Source: Pseudomonas sp. IB20 | GTDB taxonomy: Bacteria > Pseudomonadota > Gammaproteobacteria > Pseudomonadales > Pseudomonadaceae | DNA: 64,000 nucleotides | Reading direction: 5' to 3' | Assembly: GCF_009707325.1 (NCBI RefSeq) | Contig: NZ_CP046103.1 | Location: 5,220,951 to 5,284,950, forward strand | Shown here: one piece after another, positions 44,361 through 53,556 of the stretch | Numbering within the stretch: the first letter of the stretch is position 1 | Layout of the letters: each line of letters starts with the position of its first letter | Program-made: the position numbers and the translations under genes | Notes under the pieces: generated by a model | The model's input: only the letters and a program-made list of their open reading frames with translations | The model's database searches: none | What the model was told of the DNA's origin: nothing

Positions 44361-45545
44361 TCAGCGGTAGATATCTTCCCGCGTCCACGGCAGTTCATGG
44401 CTGCCATCGGCATGCGGTTTTACCGCCAATATCTGGTGCAAATTGATCCAGCCCCGCGCAAACGCATACGCGCAACCCGCCAAATACAGCCGCCAGATGC
44501 GTAACGCTTGCTCCGGCACCCTCTTCGCCGCCGCTTCCAGGTTGTCTTCCAGGCGCTCGCTCCAATGGTCCAGCGTGCGCGCGTAGTGCAGGCGCAGGCT
44601 TTCGACGTCGACCACTTCCAGCCCGACCTCGCTGATTTCCGCCGTCATCATCGCCAGGTGCGGCAGCTCGCCGTTGGGGAACACATAACGCTCGATAAAC
44701 TCCCCGGCGCCACGGCCAACTGGGCGGCCGTCGATGTGTTTAGCAGTAATGCCGTGGTTCATCACCAGGCCGCCTTCACGCACTGCGCCAAACAGGACCT
44801 TGCAGTACTGCGCCAGGTTGGCGTGGCCGACGTGTTCAAACATGCCCACGCTCACCACTTTGTCGAAACGACCGTCTTGCGGCAGGTCGCGGTAGTCGAG
44901 CAGTTGCAGGTCCACCTGGCCTTCCAGGCCCTCGGCTTTGACCCGTTCCCGGGCCAACTCCAGTTGTTCCTTGCTCAGGGTGATGCCAAACACTTTGACC
45001 CCGAACTCACGCGCCGCAAACCGCGCCAGCCCGCCCCAACCGCAGCCTACGTCGAGCAAATACTCACCCGGCTGCAAGCGCAACTTGCGGCACAGATGGC
45101 GAAATTTGTCTTGTTGAGCTTGATCGATGGATTCGCTGCCGGTTTCGAAATAACCGCAGGAGTACGCCATGTCCTGGTCCAGCCACAGCTGGTAGAACTC
45201 GTTGGACAGGTCGTAATGGTAGGAAATGGCCGCTGCGTCAGTGGCCTTGTCGTGGATCGAGCGCACCGGACGACTCCCCTCGTCGTCATCAATCAGGGCG
45301 TGACTCAACTCGTCACACACCCGGATCACTTCGGTGATGGAGCCTTCCAGCTCCAATTTGCCCTCGACGAAGGCTTCGCCCAATGAGTCGAGCGTTGGAT
45401 GGGTCAGACTGGACACAAACGTGGGGTCCTTCACCACGATGGTCACACTGGGCTCGGGGCCCAAGTTGAATTCATGGCCGTCCCAGAGTCGAAGACGTAG
45501 CGGTAGCTTAAGATTCTGTAAGGCCGGTGGAAGTTGCGCGAGCAT
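44361..45545 (-). CDS. cfaB: Cyclopropane-fatty-acyl-phospholipid synthase
   Basis: This SAM-dependent enzyme adds a methylene across unsaturated acyl chains of membrane lipids. The 394-residue protein has the SAM motif LLDVGCGWGGLARFAA (~162-177), YSCGYFE near 127 and GMFEHVGH near 235. I chose the ATG at 45543-45545 (MLAQLPPALQ). The AT-rich DNA upstream (TATAGAAT on the minus strand near 45628-45636) could be its promoter; cfaB is RpoS-dependent in P. putida. The numbering as cfaB is by remembered synteny with PA5546. Confidence 0.92.
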   Translation of the reverse strand: MLAQLPPALQNLKLPLRLRLWDGHEFNLGPEPSVTIVVKDPTFVSSLTHPTLDSLGEAFVEGKLELEGSITEVIRVCDELSHALIDDDEGSRPVRSIHDKATDAAAISYHYDLSNEFYQLWLDQDMAYSCGYFETGSESIDQAQQDKFRHLCRKLRLQPGEYLLDVGCGWGGLARFAAREFGVKVFGITLSKEQLELARERVKAEGLEGQVDLQLLDYRDLPQDGRFDKVVSVGMFEHVGHANLAQYCKVLFGAVREGGLVMNHGITAKHIDGRPVGRGAGEFIERYVFPNGELPHLAMMTAEISEVGLEVVDVESLRLHYARTLDHWSERLEDNLEAAAKRVPEQALRIWRLYLAGCAYAFARGWINLHQILAVKPHADGSHELPWTREDIYR

Positions 45546-45631
45546 GAGTAATCCCCCTTGTTTCAGACGTCTGGTTTGAGGGTAGACCATCCGAAGACAA
45601 AGTAGGAGGCTATCGAATTGATAGCGCTATT

Positions 45632-46420
45632 CTATAGGCCTCGTCGCTCGAGCAAACCGTCCTGGATCCACTGTTTCAGCCACGTAACCGCTTGCAGTGG
45701 CGCACCCTCTCCAGTAGTGACTGCCAACTCTGCGCACAGTTCTGAAAAACTCCAGCCAGTGGTCACCATTCCCGCCAACGCGCAGGCTTCGGCCGGCTCC
45801 AGGCTGCGGTAATGGCACACGTTCTGGTGACGCCACACCAGGCAAATCTGCGCCAATTCCAATGCCTGGCTGTCAGGGAAATCCGACTCATCTTTGCTGG
45901 CTCGCCAGATCGCCACGCTGTTGAAATGGCACAGCACCTGCTGCACCGACGGCGCCAGGGTGACCTGCAAACCCGGCCAGTCTTCGGGTGCCAATTGCGC
46001 CATGTCATTCAGGCTCAGCGGCTCGCCCTGCGGCGCGTCAAAGGCCAGGGTAAACGCCCACTCCAACCGCGCCAGCTCGGCCAGCGGCGCGCTTTGCTCA
46101 GCCACCAGATGCTCAACGAGAAACGCCGGGAACCGCTCGCCCAGCCATCGCAGGCTGTAATGGGCAGACGGATAACGCCGCACATAGGCGTGTGTCAGTA
46201 ACGCGAATTCATCGTCCCCCAGCCAATACCAGATGGCGCCGAAGTCATGCCGCAACACTTCTTGCAGTCGGGCGACATAGGCGTTGTGATAAATCGCCAG
46301 GCCCGTGTCCACGTCCAGGGTCGGCCCGCCCAGCAAGGTGGCGGCAAAACAATGGTTGGCCACCGAGGTTTCACACAATAGATGCTGTTCAAAGGCCAGC
46401 TGCCAATCAATCAGGCGCAT
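45632..46420 (-). CDS. bufC: BufC/HvfC-type partner of the bufferin maturase (DUF2063)
   Basis: The 262-residue protein has the DUF2063 N-terminal domain (IDWQLAFEQHLL at the start, YHNAYVARLQEVLRHDFGAIWYWLGDDEF near 44-72) and a less conserved C-terminal domain. In bufferin and HvfABC systems this protein helps the MNIO enzyme bind or present the precursor peptide. Its start overlaps the maturase gene by ten bases. Its stop lies in the putative cfaB promoter region. Confidence 0.85.
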   Translation of the reverse strand: MRLIDWQLAFEQHLLCETSVANHCFAATLLGGPTLDVDTGLAIYHNAYVARLQEVLRHDFGAIWYWLGDDEFALLTHAYVRRYPSAHYSLRWLGERFPAFLVEHLVAEQSAPLAELARLEWAFTLAFDAPQGEPLSLNDMAQLAPEDWPGLQVTLAPSVQQVLCHFNSVAIWRASKDESDFPDSQALELAQICLVWRHQNVCHYRSLEPAEACALAGMVTTGWSFSELCAELAVTTGEGAPLQAVTWLKQWIQDGLLERRGL

Positions 46421-47256
46421 AACGCCCTCCTGGCCAACGCGGCAGCGCCCAGTTCACGGGCCTTGCTCAGCTCGGTGAGCAGCTCTTCGAAAGGTGGGAA
46501 ATGGTCATCGCGCTCCAACAACGTCGACACCGGCCCCAACAGCTCTAGCGTTTGCTGATAAAGCGCCCACACCGGGTCGCAGACCGGATGGTCGTGGGTA
46601 TCGACCACGTAATCGCCGTAATCCATATGCCCGGCCAAGTGCAGCTGGCGAATGCTTTCGGGCGGCAGGCTGCGGATAAAGGTCCAGGCGTCGAACCCGT
46701 GATTACGCGAGCTGACATACACATTGTTGACGTCCAGCAACAGCTGGCAGCCCGTGAGATGAGCCAAGGCATTGAGGAATTCCCACTCGGTGAATTCATC
46801 CGCCTTGGAGCGCACGTAGCTGGAGACATTTTCCAATACTAACGGGCGCTGTAACACGTCCTGCACTTGGCGCACGCGGCCGGCTACGTGATAAAGGCTT
46901 TCTTCGGTGTAAGGCAGTGGCAGCAAGTCGTGCAATTGGTGCGCACTGCCACGGCTCCAGCACAGGTGATCGGAAATCCACGCGGGCTGAATGCGCTCGG
47001 CGAGCTGTTTGATTTGTTTGAGGTAATCGATATCGAGGGCATGCGGCCCACCGATGGACAGGGACACACCGTGCATCACCAAGGGATAACGCTCGGCTAT
47101 CGCGTCCAGGTAATACAAGGCTTTACCGCCCTGGACCAGATAATTCTCGGAGATCACTTCGAACCAATCCACGGCCGGCGATTGTTCAAGGATCTGCTGG
47201 TAGTACTCACTGCGTAAACCCAGGCCGTAACCCAGACTTGGAAGGGACGCGGACAT
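46411..47256 (-). CDS. bufB: MNIO-family (DUF692) bufferin maturase
   Basis: This 281-residue multinuclear non-haem iron oxygenase of the DUF692 family converts cysteines of a precursor peptide into thiooxazole-type groups in characterised bufferin systems. It starts LGYGLGLRSEYYQQIL. Iron-ligand regions are visible: MHGVSLSIGG (~61), ISDHLCWS (~95), LENVSSY (~140), DVNNVYVSSRNH (~173), HLAGHM and DTHDHPV (~205-220), and ERDDHFPPFEEL near 248. It lies between the precursor gene and bufC in one operon. Confidence 0.9.
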   Translation of the reverse strand: MSASLPSLGYGLGLRSEYYQQILEQSPAVDWFEVISENYLVQGGKALYYLDAIAERYPLVMHGVSLSIGGPHALDIDYLKQIKQLAERIQPAWISDHLCWSRGSAHQLHDLLPLPYTEESLYHVAGRVRQVQDVLQRPLVLENVSSYVRSKADEFTEWEFLNALAHLTGCQLLLDVNNVYVSSRNHGFDAWTFIRSLPPESIRQLHLAGHMDYGDYVVDTHDHPVCDPVWALYQQTLELLGPVSTLLERDDHFPPFEELLTELSKARELGAAALARRALCA

Positions 47257-47323
47257 GACTCACTCCAAGGCAAAGTGTCCGCAGCGGTGGGGGGCATCCG
47301 CTGCGGGTGCACTTGGTTGCCGG

Positions 47324-47575
47324 TTATTCGCCGACGGTGCCGCCTTTCTGGTCGCACATGGCTTTGCTCATGGAGAGGAAGCCCTGGCCTTTGCAAGAAC
47401 CCTGACCTTTGCACGCGTGGTCTTTGGTTTTGCAGTCGTTCTGGCCTTTGCAAGCGTTGACGCCATAGCAATGCACAGCGGTATCAGCGGCTTGAGCCTG
47501 AGTGGCAACACCAGCAAACATAGTAGCGGCGGCCATTGCGAGGGCGGCACCAGCAGCAGCGGATTTGATGTTCAT
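47324..47575 (-). CDS. bufA: Bufferin-type metallophore precursor (BufA2-like RiPP)
   Basis: The 83-residue exported precursor has a signal peptide (~1-30, TQAQAA) and a short mature part with six cysteines (36, 42, 48, 55, 61, 74) in repeats of CKGQ type (NACKGQND, HACKGQGS, SCKGQGF). In characterised bufferins some cysteines are converted by BufB/BufC and the exported product binds copper. GAGGAA precedes the ATG. I assign it to the BufA2 type from memory; the alternative is another DUF692-linked peptide family. The modified residues and the metal are unknown here. Confidence 0.82.
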   Translation of the reverse strand: MNIKSAAAGAALAMAAATMFAGVATQAQAADTAVHCYGVNACKGQNDCKTKDHACKGQGSCKGQGFLSMSKAMCDQKGGTVGE

Positions 47576-47637
47576 CGTGTATTCCTCATGATCGGTAGTG
47601 GAGCCGGTCTGAACGGATTGTTCAGTCTCGACATACC

Positions 47638-47667
47638 ACTAGAGTGAGGTCCCTTATCCGCGTTACA
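47638..47667 (-). promoter_or_regulatory. Candidate ECF-sigma promoter for the bufABC operon
   Basis: On the minus strand TGTAAC (47662-47667) is followed 18 bases later by TCTAGT (47638-47643), about 65 bases before the bufA ATG. TGTAAC is typical of ECF sigma -35 elements, and bufferin operons in other bacteria are often ECF-controlled. No clear sigma70 promoter is visible there. Confidence 0.35.
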
Positions 47668-47690
47668 GCCGTGTGCAAATATTTCTAAAA

Positions 47691-49577
47691 TTAATCGTCG
47701 AGCTTCAAAAGCGGCTCCTGAAAGCGCAGCAAACGCCCGGCGTTGCCCAGTACCAGCAAGGTGCTGAGGTTATGCAACACCGCCGCAATCATCGCGCCTG
47801 CGGCCCCCAGCCAGCCAAACGCGGCGAACACGACGATGGCCAAGGTCCAACCCAAACCGATGATCACGTTGACCTGCAACGTATGGCGGCACTGGCGACT
47901 CAAACGCACACAGGTGCCCAGGCGGCGCAGATCGCTACCGATCAACACCACATCCGCCGAAGCGAGTGCAATGTCCGCCCCGCCCGCGCCCATCGCCACG
48001 CCGACCACGCCCGCCTTGAGCGCCAGCGAGTCGTTGATACCGTCACCGACCACCATCGGGCGGAAGCCGCTGCTGATTTCCCCCAGCACGCGGTTGAGTT
48101 TGTCTTCCGGCAGCGCCTGGGCTTCGACGTCGCTGATGCCCACGTCCAGCGCCAGGCTGTCCGCCACGCTTTGACGGTCGCCGGTCAGCAGCAGTTGGCG
48201 GCCCAGGCCCAAGTCCCGCAGTTCTTGCAGTGCCTGACGCGCTTCCGGCTTGACGCTGTCAGCCAGCAACAGCCAGGCGAGAAATTGCCCGTTCAGTGCC
48301 AACCCGGCAATCGGCCCGTCATGGTTCGGGACTGCGGTAGTGGTAATACCCAGTTGCTCAAACAACTCCGGGCGCCCCAAGGCCGCTTCGCCCTGCTCGG
48401 TCTGCGCCACCACGCCAAGCCCCTGACGTTCGCGGATATCCGTGAGCCCCAGCATTTGTTCCTGCGTCGCCAACCCCGCCAGCGCACGGCTGACCGGGTG
48501 ACTGCTGGCCGAACCCAGGCTGGCCGCCAGGTTCAGCAGCACCTGCCGATCCGGCGCCGTGGTTTCGACAGATTGCAGGCGCAGCGTGCCAAAAGTCAGC
48601 GTGCCGGTCTTATCCACAACCAACGACGTCAGGTCCGCCAGCTCTTCGAGGAACGCCGAGCTGCGAATCAAAATTCCGTGCCGCGCCGCCACCGCAATCC
48701 CGGCAATCGCCGTGGCCGGTGCCGACAGCACCAACGCACACGGGCACGCCGCCACCAGCACGGCGAGCATTGCCTGCGCGTCATTGGTCACAAACCAGGT
48801 CACCGCCGCCAGCAGCAACACCAGCACCATATAGCTGCCGGCGTAACGCTCAAGCAGCCGCGTGATCGGCGGCTTGGAACGCTCGGCGTTCTGCATCAGC
48901 GCGATAACCTTGCCCAAGGTCGATTCATTACCCGTGCGGGTCACTTCAAGGCGCAGCAAACCGTCGAGGTTGATCGCGCCACCAAACACCTGCACGCCGA
49001 CACTGGCTTCCAGCGGCACCGACTCACCCGTAATGGGCGCCGTGTCCAGGCTCGCCTGGCCCGACAGCACCACGCCATCGGCGGGCACGCGGTCACCGGC
49101 ACGCACTTCGACGATATCGCCCGTGTTCAGCGTGCCGTTATCCACTTCCACAATGCTGCCGTCAGCCTGCACCAAACGCGCGTGGCTGCGGGTCAGCTTG
49201 CCCAGCGCATGAATCGCTTCCTGGGAGCCGATCACGCTGCGCTCTTCCAGTACATGGCCGAAAATCATGATGATCGGCAGCAACGCGGCGGTCAGCAGGT
49301 CGCCCGTGGCCCACGCGCCAATCATCGCCAGGGCGATCAACTGGTCGGTGATGCCATGCAGGCTCGGGTAACGCAGGCTGTACCAGGCCGAGCGCATCAC
49401 CGGCACGGCCACCAGTAAGGAGGCGACGCCGAGCAGCAGTTGGCTCACACCGTTCTGGTCCGGCGCCAGCCAGCGCCACACCAACCCCAATACCAGCAAG
49501 CCCAACGCCAACATGGCCAGGGTCAATTGCCGGGCAGCACTGCGCTGCTCGGCGGACGTCAGCATAGGCGCGCTCAT
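47691..49577 (-). CDS. Heavy-metal P1B-type ATPase without N-terminal metal domain
   Basis: This 628-residue inner-membrane metal pump has the P-type signatures ITGESVP (~181), the CPC metal motif ACPCALVLSAP (~283), DKTGTLTFG (~329), SSHPVSRAL (~367) and VVGDGINDSLAL (~510). It has no N-terminal HMA domain. The last-helix region HNLSTLLVLGNAGRLL is not one of the standard ZntA or CopA patterns that I know, so the metal is uncertain. Its ATG overlaps the stop of the HflK-like gene, making it the last gene of the SPFH operon. bufA lies about 115 bases downstream. Confidence 0.85.
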   Translation of the reverse strand: MSAPMLTSAEQRSAARQLTLAMLALGLLVLGLVWRWLAPDQNGVSQLLLGVASLLVAVPVMRSAWYSLRYPSLHGITDQLIALAMIGAWATGDLLTAALLPIIMIFGHVLEERSVIGSQEAIHALGKLTRSHARLVQADGSIVEVDNGTLNTGDIVEVRAGDRVPADGVVLSGQASLDTAPITGESVPLEASVGVQVFGGAINLDGLLRLEVTRTGNESTLGKVIALMQNAERSKPPITRLLERYAGSYMVLVLLLAAVTWFVTNDAQAMLAVLVAACPCALVLSAPATAIAGIAVAARHGILIRSSAFLEELADLTSLVVDKTGTLTFGTLRLQSVETTAPDRQVLLNLAASLGSASSHPVSRALAGLATQEQMLGLTDIRERQGLGVVAQTEQGEAALGRPELFEQLGITTTAVPNHDGPIAGLALNGQFLAWLLLADSVKPEARQALQELRDLGLGRQLLLTGDRQSVADSLALDVGISDVEAQALPEDKLNRVLGEISSGFRPMVVGDGINDSLALKAGVVGVAMGAGGADIALASADVVLIGSDLRRLGTCVRLSRQCRHTLQVNVIIGLGWTLAIVVFAAFGWLGAAGAMIAAVLHNLSTLLVLGNAGRLLRFQEPLLKLDD

Positions 49578-50608
49578 TGTTCGGCTCCCTGAATGATCAA
49601 ACGGGAGTCGTCTTTAGGATCGACCGTGGTCACGGAACCGGCCTGGCCGAGAATCTTCGGCAGGCGCTCGCGGTACAGCCGTAGCATCAAGCCCGGGTCT
49701 TTGACCTGGGCCAGGCTTGCGACGGTGGCGGTTTGCGCCTGGGCATTGGCCAGGCGCTCACTGGCCTGGGCGTGGGCGACTTGCACCACGCGGTCGGCCT
49801 CTTGGTTGGCGGTTTGGGTGAGTTTTTCCGCGTCGGTACGCGCATTGGCCACGGCTTTGTCGGCTTGCTGGCTGGCAGTCAGCACTGCGTTGAATGCATT
49901 CACCGCCGGGCCCGGCAGGCTCGATTGCACATCGACACGGGTCACTTCGATGCCCAGTCCCAAACCGGTGGAAGCCAACTCCGCCAGACGCTTATTGATG
50001 CCTTGCACCAGATCACCACGCAGCCGCTCACGACGCTCGGCGGCGCCATTATCGCTGCCGATCAATTCCGGGCGCGCCACCAGAATCGTGTCCAGATCGC
50101 GCGCGGCCGTCAGGGCCACGGCGCTGCGCGTCACCAGGCGGTCCAACGCCGGCAGCACATGCTCGCCTTGCAGCACAAACGCGTAGGGTTCGGTGACCTT
50201 GTAGAACACCCGCACATCCAGCTGCACCACCCCGGCATCGCCGGTCAGCAGGTAGCCGGAGCCGGCCAGTGCGTCGCTCAACGGCGTGGAAAAACTGGCC
50301 ACGCGGTCGGCCTGCGTTGCCGCGTCGGAACGCAGAAGGTTCTCCACGCGACGTTCGATCACGCGGTCCGCCGCCGGCAACAGCACCACGTGCTCGAACG
50401 GCTGCGGCCACGCCAGCAACAGCCCGGCATTTTGAATACGGTCCAGCGCGCCGAAGTGCAACACCACCGCACGGTTCTGCGGGTCGATCTGGCGCACATT
50501 GGAAAACGCCCAGGCCAACGCCGCCAACACGGTCACCGCGTACAGCGCCAGGAAAGTCAGGCGCCCAGCCTGGATCCATGGGCTGTCCGGGCTGTCACGC
50601 TCACTCAT
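49574..50608 (-). CDS. HflK-like SPFH membrane protein (third of the operon)
   Basis: The 344-residue protein has one N-terminal helix (~14-34), an SPFH/band-7 domain (~38-250, from QNRAVVLHFGAL) and a C-terminal coiled coil rich in Ala and Gln (~240-310). SPFH proteins build large ring or dome assemblies at membranes. True HflK works with FtsH, but that gene pair lies elsewhere in pseudomonads, next to hfq. This version is tied by ATGA overlaps to an HflC-like gene and a metal ATPase gene, which suggests a metal-related assembly. Confidence 0.82.
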   Translation of the reverse strand: MSERDSPDSPWIQAGRLTFLALYAVTVLAALAWAFSNVRQIDPQNRAVVLHFGALDRIQNAGLLLAWPQPFEHVVLLPAADRVIERRVENLLRSDAATQADRVASFSTPLSDALAGSGYLLTGDAGVVQLDVRVFYKVTEPYAFVLQGEHVLPALDRLVTRSAVALTAARDLDTILVARPELIGSDNGAAERRERLRGDLVQGINKRLAELASTGLGLGIEVTRVDVQSSLPGPAVNAFNAVLTASQQADKAVANARTDAEKLTQTANQEADRVVQVAHAQASERLANAQAQTATVASLAQVKDPGLMLRLYRERLPKILGQAGSVTTVDPKDDSRLIIQGAEQ

Positions 50609-51591
50609 GGTTGAACATCCTTCGGCCCATCGACCAGCGCGCGGAACGGCGCAGCGTCGGTGCGCAGGATGATCTTGGTGCCCGGCGTCACCACCGTGCC
50701 CAAAGTGTCCAGCGAGCGCAGCAAGTTATACAGCTGCGGATTACCGGCGTAGGCACGCCCATAAATCTGTGCGGCTTCGACCCGCGACTGCGCCTCGATG
50801 TCGGCGGCTTTCACGGTGGCATCAGCCTGCACGATGCGCGCATCACGCTCGGCGGCGGAGCGAATCTGCGCCGCTTCACGTTTGCCCACGGCCGTGCGCT
50901 CGGTGGCGATGGTTTCGCGCTCGGCACGCATGCGGTCGACGGTGGCGGTGAGCGTCACCGACGGCAGCGTCAGGCGCTCGACACCGACTTGCACCACGCG
51001 CACGCCATAAGTGGTGAGCAATTGTTGATCAATCTGCTGGCGCAACTGCGCCTCGAAATCAGCGATGCGCACTTGGCTGGCGTCGGTGTTGATCAGGCTG
51101 GACAGGTCGAAACTCGCGGCGGTGGTTTCCAGCGCCGAGCCGACGAACCTGCGAATCTGCCGCGCCGCTTCATCCGGCTGGTTCTGCACCGCACGCATAA
51201 AGCGCTGCACATTGTCGGCATCGCCCTGCACCTGCCACGCCACATAGGCTTGCACGATGATGCGCAGGCCATCGCGAGTGCCCACATCCTGCAAACCGCT
51301 GGAGGTGGTGCGCAAGCGCAGGTCCACCGGGATCGCCGCTTCGAACGGCGCCGGCCAGCGCCAGCCCAGGCCCGGTTCCAGCAGCACCCGCGACGGGTTG
51401 CCGAACCGCGTAATCACCGTGGCTTCGCCGGAACGCACCTGCACCAGGCTGGCGGCTGCTACCGCAAACAGCACCAGCAACACCGCCCAGGCCATGCGCC
51501 GCCAAGGGAACGGGCCAGCCGCTTGCTCATCACCGTGGTGGTGATGGTGGTGGCCGTGATGATGACCGTGATCGTGAGAATGAGCGCTCAA
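50605..51591 (-). CDS. HflC-like SPFH protein with histidine-rich N-terminus
   Basis: The 328-residue protein begins with 12 histidines in its first 19 residues (MSAHSHDHGHHHG, then six His). A membrane helix (~33-50) and an SPFH domain (VRSGEATVITRFGNPSRVLLEPGL, ~51-74) follow, with a coiled coil near the end. A cytoplasmic His tail of this kind suggests binding of zinc or a similar metal. It overlaps the next gene by ATGA and lies 12 bases after the large SPFH gene. Confidence 0.83.
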   Translation of the reverse strand: MSAHSHDHGHHHGHHHHHHGDEQAAGPFPWRRMAWAVLLVLFAVAAASLVQVRSGEATVITRFGNPSRVLLEPGLGWRWPAPFEAAIPVDLRLRTTSSGLQDVGTRDGLRIIVQAYVAWQVQGDADNVQRFMRAVQNQPDEAARQIRRFVGSALETTAASFDLSSLINTDASQVRIADFEAQLRQQIDQQLLTTYGVRVVQVGVERLTLPSVTLTATVDRMRAERETIATERTAVGKREAAQIRSAAERDARIVQADATVKAADIEAQSRVEAAQIYGRAYAGNPQLYNLLRSLDTLGTVVTPGTKIILRTDAAPFRALVDGPKDVQP

Positions 51592-51603
51592 CAGACAGAC
51601 TCC

Positions 51604-53529
51604 TTATTGAACGGCTTTACGCGGCGCCATCGGGTCGGCCGGCAAAGTAAAAGAACGCAGATCAATCGTCGGTGCGCCATCGGCGCCCAGGCGGTGATCC
51701 AGAATAAGCAGCTTGGCGTGGGCCAAGCCTTGGCTGAGTTGGCCGAGGTACTGTTCCAGCACGAAGGCCTGGCCTGCAGCGGCGTAGGCCTTTTGCTCAG
51801 CGCTAAAACGCAGGTCGGCCGCTTGGGCACCGGCATTCACTTCGCGCGCGGTGGCCAACGCCTGATCGCGCGCGGTGCTGGCTTGCAGCAAGGCTTGGTT
51901 GGTCTGTTCGCTGGCGGCGCCGCGCTCGCGGGAGATCAGCGCCTGGGCGCCGATCTGGGCAGCCTGCACGGCGTGGTAGGCATTGGCGGCGCCGGCCGGT
52001 GGGTGAATCGCTTCCACCACCGTGGCTAAAATTTCTACGCCACTGTTGAGTTTCTGCAAATCCGCCTGCACCGAGCGGCCGATTTCATCGGCCAGTTGGG
52101 TGCGTTGCTCACCGAGCAATTCGTCGAGGGTGCGCGAGGCAAAATCGTGAACCAAGATACGGCTGGCGGTGCTGCGGATCAGCGTCGGCACATCCGCGCT
52201 GTTATAGGTGGCGGCCAGCGCGGCCTGATCAGTCAGGCCAATGCGGTAGACGAAACGCACGTCCATATTGACGATCTGGAAGCTCTGCTTGTCGCCGCTG
52301 CTGCTGGCAATTACCTGGGCTTTGTCATTCACATGGCTGGCGTCCCACAGCCGGTTGGCGATCAGTGGCGCCGGGCCTTCAGCAGAAACCAGCTCAGGTG
52401 GGGAGCCGTCGCTGACGCTGGTGGCCAGTTCATGCACCACGCCATTTTCGATGTTGATGACGCGGCCCAACGGCCAGGGCAACCCGGCATGCAAGCCAGG
52501 GCCGAACACTTCCACCGGTTTGCCGAAGCGCTCATAAATCCCACGGCCTTGCAGGGGCACTTCATGCACACCGGTCAGCGCCCAGCCGACCGCCGATACG
52601 ACCAGCAACACCGGCAGGAAAGCCCTGCGCATGTAGGTAAATGCCCAGATCTGGCGCAGGTCGATGCCGAAGCGGTTGTGCAATTCGTGCTGCAACGCCA
52701 GCAAGGGTCGTGGCGGCCAGCGCAGCAAGTCGGCGATAAAACTTTGCGCCATCAAGCGCGGTTCGAGGCGCGGCTGGCGTGGGCTGAACAGCGACAGTAC
52801 GGCCCTGAGCAAAAACTCCACGGCGACCAGCCCGGGCAGCAGGCCGATCAGCACGGCCAGGCGCAATGGCCAAACAGATTCCGCGCCGGCAAACAGCAGG
52901 CAGATCGCACTGACCACCAAACAGGCAATCGCCACCCGGCTCAACTGCGCCAGCTGTGACGCCTCCGGCCATTGCGCGGCGGTTTCCTGAGCCAGGCGGC
53001 GCTCGAACACCAACAAACCAAAGGCCAATGCCAGCCCCAACGCGGCGCCAATACTCGCCGATTGCCCTACGGCTGCAGCGGGCATCGCCAGGTTCCAGAA
53101 CTCGATAATGCTGACCAACGCCAGCAACGACCAGCCGCTCAACCACAACACCGGCGCGCCAATCTGCGCCAGCAGGCCGCTGCCAAAACGTGCGACAAAT
53201 CGCGCGCACCAGCCGGCGTCTTCAACGGGCGGTTCGATCAACTCAACCGTCGGTTCTTCCAGCGCCTGGGCCCGCCAATCGGCGACCCACCATGCCGACT
53301 GCAGGCCCGCCACCAACACCCACAAGGCCGACGCGCAGTTGATCAGCACCACCGGCCAGATTGACAGCGGCGCAAACAGGGCGACAAACAACGCCAGCAC
53401 CCAACCGGAAACGGCCAGCGCCGTCAGGCTGATACCGGCCTGGCGCAATCGACGGGCATGAAACAGCCCCTGCTGAAAACGCGGCAGGCCTTCCACCGAA
53501 GCGCCGTCAGCCTCTAGATCCACTTGCAT
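51604..53529 (-). CDS. Large SPFH protein with extended membrane region (HflK-like)
   Basis: From the ATG at 53527-53529 the protein has 641 residues. The first ~340 hold several hydrophobic helices not found in normal HflK. An SPFH domain follows (VPLQGRGIYERFGKPVEVFGPGLHAGLPWP, ~330-360), with a long Ala/Gln-rich coiled coil to ~610. A GTG at 53550 is in frame. It is the first gene of the four-gene SPFH/ATPase operon, and a Zur-like half-palindrome lies about 30 bases upstream. Confidence 0.82.
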   Translation of the reverse strand: MQVDLEADGASVEGLPRFQQGLFHARRLRQAGISLTALAVSGWVLALFVALFAPLSIWPVVLINCASALWVLVAGLQSAWWVADWRAQALEEPTVELIEPPVEDAGWCARFVARFGSGLLAQIGAPVLWLSGWSLLALVSIIEFWNLAMPAAAVGQSASIGAALGLALAFGLLVFERRLAQETAAQWPEASQLAQLSRVAIACLVVSAICLLFAGAESVWPLRLAVLIGLLPGLVAVEFLLRAVLSLFSPRQPRLEPRLMAQSFIADLLRWPPRPLLALQHELHNRFGIDLRQIWAFTYMRRAFLPVLLVVSAVGWALTGVHEVPLQGRGIYERFGKPVEVFGPGLHAGLPWPLGRVINIENGVVHELATSVSDGSPPELVSAEGPAPLIANRLWDASHVNDKAQVIASSSGDKQSFQIVNMDVRFVYRIGLTDQAALAATYNSADVPTLIRSTASRILVHDFASRTLDELLGEQRTQLADEIGRSVQADLQKLNSGVEILATVVEAIHPPAGAANAYHAVQAAQIGAQALISRERGAASEQTNQALLQASTARDQALATAREVNAGAQAADLRFSAEQKAYAAAGQAFVLEQYLGQLSQGLAHAKLLILDHRLGADGAPTIDLRSFTLPADPMAPRKAVQ

Positions 53530-53556
53530 CCACTCAACGCCCGCTCGCACACAATT

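Noticed and set aside
49574..51591. These two genes as the classic hflK-hflC pair
   Set aside because: The canonical pair sits next to hfq and hflX. Here the neighbours are a third SPFH gene and a metal ATPase, and the HflC-like protein has a His-rich tail.
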